A stretch of DNA of 64,000 nucleotides from contig NZ_CP011545.1 in NCBI RefSeq assembly GCF_001021045.1, positions 2,480,001 to 2,544,000 on the forward strand. Reading direction: 5' to 3'. The notes below the pieces were generated by a model. It was not told the origin of the DNA and searched no databases. It saw nothing but the letters and a program-made list of their open reading frames with translations. The stretch's first letter is position 1, and each line of letters opens with the position of its first letter. Position numbers and translations under genes: made by a program. This DNA comes from Corynebacterium testudinoris (GTDB lineage Bacteria > Actinomycetota > Actinomycetes > Mycobacteriales > Mycobacteriaceae). Below are positions 56,955 to 64,000 of this stretch, piece by piece.

Positions 56955-56969
56955 GGGCTAGCGGGCTGT

Positions 56970-58793
56970 TTAAGCCTTGGCGATGCGCTCCTTGAGCGCA
57001 GCCAGCTGAGTGTGAACCTCGGAGGGGACACGCGGGCCGAGGAAGGCGAGGTACTCCTCGTTCTCTTCCACGTCGCGCTGCCAATCGGAAGCCGAAGTGC
57101 TCAGTGCCTCCTTGACATCCTCCACCGGGGTATCCAGACCCGACAGGTCCAGGTCCTCGACGCGGGCGGTGTAGCCAACGACGGTTTCATCGGCGTCGAC
57201 CTTGCCCTCGATGCGGTCAACCACCCAGGCGAGAACGCGGGAGTTGTCGCCGAAGCCCGGCCACAGGAAGCGGCCATCTTCACCGCGGCGGAACCAGTTG
57301 ACCAGGAAGATGGCCGGCATGCGGTCACCGCCCTCGTTGCCCATGTCGATCCAGTGCTGCAGGTAGTCACCGGCGTTGTACCCCATGAACGGCAGCATGG
57401 CCATCGGGTCGTGGCGCAGGGAACCAACCTTGGCCTCAGCGGAGGCGGCGGTCTGCCCGGAGGACAGGGTGGCGCCGATCATGGTGCCGTGCTCCCAGTC
57501 GAAGGCCTGGGTGACCAGCGGGACGGTGTCAGCGCGGCGGCCACCGAAGAGGATGGCATCGATCTTGACGCCGTGCCAGTCGTTGAACTCCGGTGCGGCG
57601 GCCGGGCTCTGCTCGATCGGGACGCAGTAACGGGAGTTCGGGTGAGCGGCGTTGACGCCGGAATCCGGGGTCCAGTCGTTGCCCAGCCAGTCGATGAGGT
57701 GAGCAGGCTTCTCGCCGTCCATCCCCTCCCACCAGACATCGCCGTCATCGGTGAGGGCGACGTTAGTGAACAGGGTGTTGCCCGGTTCCATCGTCTTCAT
57801 GGCGATCGGGTTGGAGGAGTAGTTGGTGCCCGGCGCGACGCCGAAGAAACCATTCTCCGGGTTAACAGCGTAGAGGCCGTCCTCACGCAGCTTGAGCCAA
57901 GCGATGTCGTCGCCGACGACCTCGGCGGTCCAACCCTTGACGGTCGGGGTAATCATGGCGAGGTTCGTCTTGCCACAAGCCGACGGGAAGGCCGCGGCGA
58001 TGTGGTAGCTCTTGCCCTCCGGGGAGATGAGCTTGAGGATGAGCATGTGCTCAGCCATCCAGCCCTCTTCCTTAGCCATGACAGAGGCGATACGCAGGGC
58101 GTAGCACTTCTTGGCCAGGATGGCGTTGCCGCCGTAGCCGGAACCGAAGGACCAAATCTCCTTGGTCTCCGGGAACTGGGTGATGTACTTGAGGTCGTTG
58201 CACGGCCAGGTGACATCTTCCTCTCCCGGTTCGAGCGGGGCACCCACGGTGTGGAGCGCGTGCACGAAGTCGCCGTTGGTACCGATCTTGGCCAGGGCCT
58301 CAGAGCCCATGCGGGTCATGATGCGCATGGACAGCACGACATAAGCGGAGTCGGTGAGCTGGACGCCCAGCTTGGGGTCTGGGTCCGTGATGGGGCCCAT
58401 GCAGAAAGGCACAACGTACATGGTGCGGCCCTTCATGGAGCCGCGGAATACCTCGGTCATCTCCGCCTTCATGGCTGCCGGGTCTGCCCAGTTATTGGTC
58501 GGACCGGCGTCCTCCTCCTTCTCGGAGCAGATGAAGGTCCGGGACTCGACGCGGGCGACGTCGTCCGGGTTGGAGCGAGCAAGGAAGCTATTGGGGCGCT
58601 TGTCCTCGTTCAGCTTGATTAGGGTGCCAGCCTCAACCAACTGAGCAGTGAGTCGATCCCATTCCTCCTGCGAGCCATCCGCGAAGACGACGGTCTCCGG
58701 CTGGAACAGCTCCACTGCCTCAGCAATCCAGGTGAGGAGCTTCTCATTGTCGGTCGGGGCGGGGCCAACAAGGCCCTTGATGGCAGTGGTCAT
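56970..58793 (-). CDS. pckG: Phosphoenolpyruvate carboxykinase (GTP)
   Basis: A 607-residue GTP-type PEPCK, converting oxaloacetate to PEP in gluconeogenesis on acids. [22 protein letters not shown] near 215, P-loop with reactive Cys [12 protein letters not shown] near 270, metal-binding region GDDIAWLKL and guanine-binding [19 protein letters not shown] near 490 are intact. Upstream, AGGGGGA on the minus strand (about 58833-58839) resembles a RamA half-site, in keeping with acetate control of pck in C. glutamicum, but this match is weak. Confidence 0.97.
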   Translation of the reverse strand: MTTAIKGLVGPAPTDNEKLLTWIAEAVELFQPETVVFADGSQEEWDRLTAQLVEAGTLIKLNEDKRPNSFLARSNPDDVARVESRTFICSEKEEDAGPTNNWADPAAMKAEMTEVFRGSMKGRTMYVVPFCMGPITDPDPKLGVQLTDSAYVVLSMRIMTRMGSEALAKIGTNGDFVHALHTVGAPLEPGEEDVTWPCNDLKYITQFPETKEIWSFGSGYGGNAILAKKCYALRIASVMAKEEGWMAEHMLILKLISPEGKSYHIAAAFPSACGKTNLAMITPTVKGWTAEVVGDDIAWLKLREDGLYAVNPENGFFGVAPGTNYSSNPIAMKTMEPGNTLFTNVALTDDGDVWWEGMDGEKPAHLIDWLGNDWTPDSGVNAAHPNSRYCVPIEQSPAAAPEFNDWHGVKIDAILFGGRRADTVPLVTQAFDWEHGTMIGATLSSGQTAASAEAKVGSLRHDPMAMLPFMGYNAGDYLQHWIDMGNEGGDRMPAIFLVNWFRRGEDGRFLWPGFGDNSRVLAWVVDRIEGKVDADETVVGYTARVEDLDLSGLDTPVEDVKEALSTSASDWQRDVEENEEYLAFLGPRVPSEVHTQLAALKERIAKA

Positions 58794-58913
58794 GTGTTCT
58801 CCTTGACATAAGCGTCACTAGATAGAGTTTCCTCCCCCTAGATTATCGACTTGAGCCCGCTCGCGGGGGCTTCTCACACCGCCCTCACCCCCCTCCGAGG
58901 CCCTACATGTGCC

Positions 58914-59297
58914 CTATCCATGCTCTATACGAATCCACATGTCCGCTTGCTCATCATGCGAACCTTTTCTTTGCCTCATTTCGGGGGTGTTTTGGGAAGA
59001 ATCTTCGCAGGCCACGACCATGTTAGGTTGGTCACAGAGGGGGTCAAAGTCGGGCAAACCCCACACTGCGCGGTGCGGGTCGGCCGAATACACCTCGAAG
59101 CGACCATCGCCGTGAACTGTGGAAATGTGATCGACGTCTCCATCGCCGTCGAGGTCAGCGTAGACCGTCATGCCCTCCGCATCGCACAGCGTCACCGAAT
59201 CCCCGGCCACCCCTCCCACTCCCCATTCTTGGTCGCCGAGGTACAACCGGAGCCCCTCGCCCTCCCCCGCCAATCCTGCCAATCCGTGCAGATCCAT
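58914..59297 (-). CDS. Small protein with Asp-rich calcium-like loop (possibly DUF6802)
   Basis: A 127-residue acidic protein. A VTVYADLDGDGDVDHI stretch looks like an EF-hand/dockerin-type calcium loop and is followed by HGDGRFEVYSADPHRAVWGLP. This resembles the DUF6802 group of corynebacterial proteins as I recall it; not certain. AAGGAG lies at good distance before the ATG at 59297, which supports expression. No signal peptide. It may form an operon with the gene that precedes it on this strand (26 bp gap). Confidence 0.55.
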   Translation of the reverse strand: MDLHGLAGLAGEGEGLRLYLGDQEWGVGGVAGDSVTLCDAEGMTVYADLDGDGDVDHISTVHGDGRFEVYSADPHRAVWGLPDFDPLCDQPNMVVACEDSSQNTPEMRQRKGSHDEQADMWIRIEHG

Positions 59298-59323
59298 GTC
59301 CGGTCTCCTTCACTCATCGCGAC

Positions 59324-60541
59324 CTAGTCGCGCGCCAACGTCCAAGTGCGGTGGAGCCAGCGCTGCGGGCCGTCCCGCTGACCGCCCCCAGCCGCCACCG
59401 CCCGGCGCACGCGGGCTGCCTCCCGCTCCGCCCACAGCACGTGTACTTCTCTACGCCCCCGCACCCACCGCAGCCAGCCCACCACCACGCCCGCCGCTAC
59501 TCCCACAATGGCCCCCGCCACCGGGTGCCACCACCACACAACCCGCCCCAGGGCGGCCCCCGCCGCCACGCCCAACACCATCGCTTGCACCGCAAGTGAA
59601 CCCAGGCGCGGCGGCACGGGTTCCGGGAGCTGATAACTGCGGGCCACCGCTTGCAAACCCGCGATCGTCGCCGCGGGTTGCTTGTCGGCGTGGGCGGTGA
59701 GGTGGGCCAGGTGGGCGTCGATAAGCAGGCGACGCCGACGCTCGCAGTGCTCGACCGCCCGCTGCCACGCCCCGAGCCTGGGAGCTGGGAGAACGCCCGC
59801 GCGCGGGCGGGTGAGCGCCTGGGCGAGCTCGCCGGGCGCGGCGACGATTCCGTCGACCCCGGGCGGGAGTGGGGTAGTGCTGATGAGGCGGCCGCTGCGG
59901 CGGGCGGCGTCGATAAGCGTGGGCACATCGTCCGGGCTCCACCCGGAGGGCGGGGCAACCGCCAGGACCGCCTCCACATCCGCATGCTCGACCACCTCCA
60001 CCCCCTGCGCCAGCGCGGCCGCGTGAGCTCGGGCACGCGGATCGGGGCCGATGATCGCGACCCGCGGGCGACGCGGCTCAGCCTCGCTCGCTATCGCCAC
60101 CAACTCCTCAGCCACCGAAGGATGGCGCGCGGCAAGCAGGCGCAGCTGCGCCGCCAACAAGCGAAGGCGGACAGTCACTAACTGGGCTTCTACCTGGGCC
60201 AAGGCGGCGTCCCAGGCCTGTCGATGGAGTACCGGAATCACCAGCACGAGGGGCGCGGCGTGATGAATCCGCGCCCGGGCTGCGGGCGGCAAGGGGGAGG
60301 GGTGGACGAGCACAGCGGCATCACTACCCAGCGACAGCGCGGGCCAGGAGACGGTGACTTCCCGAACCCCGTGCCCGGCAGGCAACGGCACACTGCCCTC
60401 CATGGTGCAGGCCCCCACGCGAGGTGGGCCGGTGAGTTCGGTGAGAATCCGGCGCAAATCCATGCCCACCGGGCAGCCAAAGTCACGCTCATGCGCCCAA
60501 TCCGCGGCGCGCAGGAACATATCCGGAGTCTCCACTCGCAT
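59324..60541 (-). CDS. Uncharacterised membrane protein with Rossmann-like middle part
   Basis: A 405-residue protein of no family I recognise. Residues 1-140 are Ala/Leu-rich and helical, 155-240 look like an alpha/beta nucleotide-fold remnant (RVAIIGPDPRARAHAAAL, VEAVLAVAPPSGWSPDDVPTLIDAAR, GRLISTTPLPPGVDGIVAAP) without a P-loop, then a helical part and two C-terminal membrane helices (GSLAVQAMVLGVAAGAALGRVVWWW, VAGAIVGVAAGVVVGWLRW) with a basic tail. The layout recalls membrane-anchored P-loop-like proteins of type VII or dynamin-like systems, but key motifs are missing. It contains two copies of the 11-mer. Confidence 0.65.
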   Translation of the reverse strand: MRVETPDMFLRAADWAHERDFGCPVGMDLRRILTELTGPPRVGACTMEGSVPLPAGHGVREVTVSWPALSLGSDAAVLVHPSPLPPAARARIHHAAPLVLVIPVLHRQAWDAALAQVEAQLVTVRLRLLAAQLRLLAARHPSVAEELVAIASEAEPRRPRVAIIGPDPRARAHAAALAQGVEVVEHADVEAVLAVAPPSGWSPDDVPTLIDAARRSGRLISTTPLPPGVDGIVAAPGELAQALTRPRAGVLPAPRLGAWQRAVEHCERRRRLLIDAHLAHLTAHADKQPAATIAGLQAVARSYQLPEPVPPRLGSLAVQAMVLGVAAGAALGRVVWWWHPVAGAIVGVAAGVVVGWLRWVRGRREVHVLWAEREAARVRRAVAAGGGQRDGPQRWLHRTWTLARD

Positions 60542-60656
60542 CCCCCCTGAATGCTGTCGCCCACATGATGACCCGGCGCGATCAATCCCGCAACTTCAAG
60601 CGATTATGGTGCCAAGAGAATTGAAGTTTGCCCATCGCAAGGGGACAATATAAAGG

Positions 60657-61439
60657 ATGTCTATTTCTGATTTCCCTGATAACGCCCGCCCGCTCGGAGA
60701 CCTGCCCGCCGGCCGTCCCCCGCAAACCGACTTTGGCGATGACGGTCGCGCCTACCCGCGCCTCGGCGCCGTGAGTTTTCGGCGCGGCACGCTCACCGAC
60801 AACCAAGAAAAACTCTGGGAGGAAAACTGGCCTCACCTGGGACGCGTCCTCAGCGATGAGCTTATCGACGTCGATTCGTGGTTCGGCCGCGCAGGCGCCC
60901 CCACCATCGTGGAAATCGGTTCCGGCACCGGAACCTCCACCGCTGCGATGGCCCCGCTGGAAGCCGACACCAACGTTATCGCCGTCGAACTGTATAAGCC
61001 CGGTCTGGCGAAACTGCTCGGATCGGTCGTGCGCGGGGACATTAATAATGTCCGGATGGTCCGCGGCGATGGCGTCGAAGTCCTCGCCCGGATGATCGCG
61101 CCCGCCTCCCTCGACGGCGTGCGCATCTTCTTCCCCGACCCCTGGCCGAAGGCCCGCCATCACAAGCGCCGCCTCATCCAGTCCGGCACGTTGCACCTCA
61201 TCGCCACCCGCCTCAAGCCGGGTGGCGTCCTCCACGTCGCGACCGACCATGCGGATTATGCCGAATGGATCTCCGAGCTCGTGGACGTGGAACCGCTCCT
61301 GGACTACCGGGGCTGGCCGTGGGTTGACTGCCCGCAGCTGACCGATCGCCAGGTGATCACTAAGTTTGAGGGCAAGGGTCTGCAAAAAGACCACACCATC
61401 AATGAATTTCTTTGGCAGCGCACTAACACGCCTGCTTAA
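60657..61439 (+). CDS. trmB: tRNA (guanine-N7-)-methyltransferase
   Basis: A 260-residue TrmB. SAM site [17 protein letters not shown] near 83, acidic [10 protein letters not shown], and the RNA/catalytic motif [17 protein letters not shown] near 161 are all present. It makes m7G46 in the tRNA variable loop. It stands at the start of a plus-strand group with the NYN gene (29 bp gap) and the MMPL gene; the same order precedes cmpL1 in other corynebacteria. Confidence 0.95.
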   Translation: MSISDFPDNARPLGDLPAGRPPQTDFGDDGRAYPRLGAVSFRRGTLTDNQEKLWEENWPHLGRVLSDELIDVDSWFGRAGAPTIVEIGSGTGTSTAAMAPLEADTNVIAVELYKPGLAKLLGSVVRGDINNVRMVRGDGVEVLARMIAPASLDGVRIFFPDPWPKARHHKRRLIQSGTLHLIATRLKPGGVLHVATDHADYAEWISELVDVEPLLDYRGWPWVDCPQLTDRQVITKFEGKGLQKDHTINEFLWQRTNTPA

Positions 61440-61468
61440 CTCCTATTTTCCGAAATGAGAACCCCTCC

Positions 61469-62146
61469 GTGAGCGATCTTCACGAATCCACCCACCATTA
61501 CACGGCAGCGGCGGCACCCGGGCCCGAAAGCCTGCTGCTCGTGTGGGACGCCCCGAACCTGGACATGGGCCTCGGCGCCATCCTGGGAGGCCGCCCCACC
61601 GCCGCCTACCGCCCACGATTCGACGCCATCGGCCGGTGGATGCTTGCCCAAGCCGGCCGCCTGGCGCACGAGACCGGCCACCGCATTGAGGCCGAGGCGA
61701 CGGTGTTCACCAACGTCACCCCCGGCGGCGCTGACGTCATCCGCCCGTGGGTCGAGGCCCTGCGCAACGTCGGTTTCGCGGTCTTTGCCAAGCCCAAGAC
61801 TGATGAAGATTCCGATGTCGATCCGGACATGCTCGCCCACATTCGCCGCCGCCACGCAGAAGGCGTACTCAAGGGCTTGGTCGTCGCCTCCGCCGATGGG
61901 CAAAACTTCAAAGAGACGATCGACGAGCTGACCGCTGAGGGCCTGCCCGTCACCGTCCTCGGTTTCCACGAGCACGCCTCCTGGGCCGTGGCGTCCGACT
62001 CCATCACCTTCGTCGACCTGGAGGAGATCCCCGGCGTCTTCCGCGAGCCGCTGCCGCGCATCAGCCTCGATTCTCTCCCCTCCGAGGGCGCGTGGCTGCA
62101 GCCCTTCCGCCCACTGTCGGCGCTATTATCCAGCCGCAACCACTAA
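61469..62146 (+). CDS. NYN domain (PIN-like) protein
   Basis: A 225-residue protein with the NYN nuclease fold: LLLVWDAPNLDMGLGAILGG supplies the first Asp and Asn, EDSDVDPDMLAHIRRR the second acidic set, and GLVVASADGQNFKETIDELTAEG the third. Related proteins cleave or process RNA; the target is unknown. GTG start at 61469. Conserved linkage to trmB and cmpL1 suggests a shared transcript, not a shared role. Confidence 0.85.
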   Translation: MSDLHESTHHYTAAAAPGPESLLLVWDAPNLDMGLGAILGGRPTAAYRPRFDAIGRWMLAQAGRLAHETGHRIEAEATVFTNVTPGGADVIRPWVEALRNVGFAVFAKPKTDEDSDVDPDMLAHIRRRHAEGVLKGLVVASADGQNFKETIDELTAEGLPVTVLGFHEHASWAVASDSITFVDLEEIPGVFREPLPRISLDSLPSEGAWLQPFRPLSALLSSRNH

Positions 62147-62173
62147 GCCTCGTTCCCGGAAAGGAGGATTGCC

Positions 62174-64000
62174 GTGTTCCTCAAATGGGGTCACTTTTCC
62201 TATCGACACCGCCGCATAGTCCCGGTGATCGTCATCGCCGCGATTCTGGCCATCTATGTCATCTTCGGCCTCCGCCTCGGCGAGCGCATGAGCCAGGAAG
62301 GCTGGGACGACCCCGGTTCCTCCTCCACCGCCGCCGCCAAGATCGAGCTTGAGACATTTGGCCGGGACAATAACGGCGATGTCATCCTCCTCTACGAAAC
62401 GGCAGAGGGATCGGGGCGCACCCTCAACGACCCGGCCACGTTTGGCGCCGTGGCCAGCCAGTTGGAGCAGCTCAAGGAGCAGTATCCGGGACAGATCGAC
62501 AAGATCACCAGCTACTTCGATACCCGCAACTCCCAACTGATCACCGCTGATGGAACCAAGGCCTTCGCCGCTATTGGCCTCGTGGGTGATGGCGAACAAA
62601 CCCTCAAGGACTTCCGCACCATCGAGGATTCACTCGTCTCCGAGCAGCTGCCGGAGGGGGTCACCGTCCAGGTCGCTGGCGCCACCGCCGTCGCCGACGC
62701 CCTCGATGACGGCATGGCGGGTGACATCGTCCGCGCCGAAGTCGTGGCCCTGCCGGTGGTAGCCATCCTTTTGCTCGTGGTGTTCGGTTCCGTCATGGCG
62801 GCCTTCATGCCCCTGCTCGTTGGCGTGTTGTCCATCGCCGGCTCGCTGGGCATCCTCTCCATCTTGGCTGGGGTTGCCCAGGTCAACGTGTTCGCCCAGT
62901 CCGTGGTCACTCTCCTCGGGCTCGGCCTGGCCATCGACTACGGCCTGTTCATGGTCTCCCGCTTCCGGGAAGAGTTAGACAAGGGCGCTGATATAGAAAC
63001 GGCGGTGACCACCACGACCGCCACCGCGGGCAAGACGGTGGTGTTCTCCGCCCTCATGGTCGCCGTAGCACTCTCTGGCTTGTTGGTGTTCCCGCAGGCC
63101 TTCCTCAAGTCAGTGGCCTACGGCGCCATTTCCGCGGTCGGGCTCGCAGCCCTACTCTCGGTCACGGTCCTGCCCGCGGTGTTTGGCATGCTGGGCCGGA
63201 ACATCGACAAGCTGTCGGTCCGGCGCGCCAGCCGCAAGGCCCGCCGCCTTGAAGACACCATCTGGTTCCGCTTCCCGGCCTGGGCGATGCGCCACTCCAA
63301 GCTGGTCACCGTCGCCATCGTCGGCCTGCTCCTCGCGCTCACCCTGCCATTAGCAGGCGTGAAGTTCGGCGGCATCAACGAGACCTACCTGCCGCCCGAC
63401 CAGGTCACCCGCGTGGCCCAGGATGATTTCAACGAAAGCTTCCCCGCTTTCCGCACCGAGCCGATCAAACTAGTCGTGACCAACGCCAGCGAGCAGCAAC
63501 TCGTCGACATCTACCTGCAGACCCGCGAGATCACCGGCCTGTCCTCGCCGTTCACGCCGGACTCCGGCACGGTCGATGGCACCACGGTGCTCTCTGCAGG
63601 CATCGAGGATCGCTCACTCAACGGCGACGTCGTCGATCAGCTCCGCGCCATCACCATCCCCGACGGCGTCAACGCCTACATCGGCGGCACGCCAGCGATG
63701 GAGATCGAATCCATCGAGGCGCTCATGGAGAAGCTGCCCTGGATGGCGTTGTACATCATCGTGGCCACGTTCATTCTCATGGCGTTAGTCTTCGGCTCGC
63801 TCATCTTGCCCGCGAAGGCGATCATCATGACGATCCTGGGCCTGGGCGCGACGCTGGGAATCCTCACCGCGATGTTCGTCTACGGCGTCGGCTCCAGCCT
63901 GCTCAACTTCACCCCAGGCCCGCTCATGTCGCCGGTGCTGGTCCTCATCGTCGCGATCGTCTACGGCCTATCCACGGACTACGAGGTCTTCCTCGTCTCC
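62174..64000 (+). CDS. cmpL1: MMPL-family trehalose monomycolate transporter (N-terminal 609 residues)
   Basis: The gene runs off the right edge; 609 codons are visible. RND fold: one helix near 15-33, periplasmic domain, helices from about 190 to 375, second periplasmic domain and further helices. Proton-relay Asp-Tyr pairs, as in MmpL3, are seen at Asp255-Tyr256 (LAIDYGLFMVSRF) and Asp602-Tyr603 (LSTDYEVFLVS). Location after trmB and the NYN gene matches cmpL1, the trehalose monomycolate flippase of C. glutamicum. GTG start at 62174 with AAGGAGGA 7 bp ahead. Confidence 0.85.
   Translation, partial: MFLKWGHFSYRHRRIVPVIVIAAILAIYVIFGLRLGERMSQEGWDDPGSSSTAAAKIELETFGRDNNGDVILLYETAEGSGRTLNDPATFGAVASQLEQLKEQYPGQIDKITSYFDTRNSQLITADGTKAFAAIGLVGDGEQTLKDFRTIEDSLVSEQLPEGVTVQVAGATAVADALDDGMAGDIVRAEVVALPVVAILLLVVFGSVMAAFMPLLVGVLSIAGSLGILSILAGVAQVNVFAQSVVTLLGLGLAIDYGLFMVSRFREELDKGADIETAVTTTTATAGKTVVFSALMVAVALSGLLVFPQAFLKSVAYGAISAVGLAALLSVTVLPAVFGMLGRNIDKLSVRRASRKARRLEDTIWFRFPAWAMRHSKLVTVAIVGLLLALTLPLAGVKFGGINETYLPPDQVTRVAQDDFNESFPAFRTEPIKLVVTNASEQQLVDIYLQTREITGLSSPFTPDSGTVDGTTVLSAGIEDRSLNGDVVDQLRAITIPDGVNAYIGGTPAMEIESIEALMEKLPWMALYIIVATFILMALVFGSLILPAKAIIMTILGLGATLGILTAMFVYGVGSSLLNFTPGPLMSPVLVLIVAIVYGLSTDYEVFLVS

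Noticed and set aside
57012..58622. 536-codon plus-strand frame
   Set aside because: Antisense shadow of pckG.

Overview
The window is a high-GC actinobacterial chromosome segment whose gene content and order point to Corynebacterium. Order diagnostic of that genus and its mycolate-making relatives: ald-hspR-dnaJ-grpE-dnaK; a cysI-cysX-cysH-cysD-cysN-chelatase-cysZ operon divergent from an fprA-type ferredoxin-NADP reductase; an etfD-like iron-sulfur oxidoreductase near alaT; ugd next to dcd; and an arabinogalactan/mycolate envelope block (aftD, a tmaT-like acyltransferase, an mtrP-like methyltransferase, pckG, trmB, an NYN protein, an MmpL3/CmpL1-type transporter). Identifications are by reading motifs and remembered synteny; no database search was run.

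Layout. 1-2.2 kb: an osmoprotectant-type ABC transporter operon, minus strand, cut at the left edge. 2.3-5.8 kb: a globin-reductase, a nitrilase-superfamily amidohydrolase and a two-gene DUF1023 unit. 5.8-12.3 kb: acetaldehyde dehydrogenase and the HspR-controlled chaperone operon, with three HAIR-like operators upstream of dnaK. 12.4-17.2 kb: putA and an AI-2E/PerM protein. 17.2-20.8 kb: nucleosidase, M20 amidohydrolase and AbgT transporter. 20.9-29.8 kb: assimilatory sulfate reduction with four McbR-like operators and a miniature reductase paralogue. 29.8-34.4 kb: lipoprotein, heterodimeric ABC exporter, UV-endonuclease-like protein. 34.4-35.2 kb: a non-coding island with a two-repeat type I-E-like CRISPR remnant. 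35.2-47.9 kb: etfD-like gene with a Pro-Ala repeat tail, alaT, YibE/F protein, ugd, dcd, tRNA-Gly, lipoprotein, DUF2200, VanW, NagZ-like enzyme, universal stress protein. 47.9-64 kb: envelope-lipid block plus pckG and trmB, ending inside the MMPL gene.

How the genes work together. The cys operon takes up sulfate (CysZ), activates it (CysDN), reduces APS (CysH) and sulfite (CysI); the divergent reductase can supply reduced ferredoxin and the chelatase siroheme. Promoters for cysI, the reductase and the miniature paralogue place an inverted repeat of the McbR type 3-4 bp after the -10 element, suggesting one regulon. The right-hand block builds and exports arabinan and trehalose mycolates.

Most unexpected signals: an 11-mer, GCTTATCGACG, present 16 times in both orientations, always inside genes and always in one codon register; the miniature reductase; the single-spacer CRISPR relic; a probable CTG start codon at 53578; an octapeptide-repeat tail on the EtfD-like protein; and a 3 x 22 bp direct repeat at 44298-44363.
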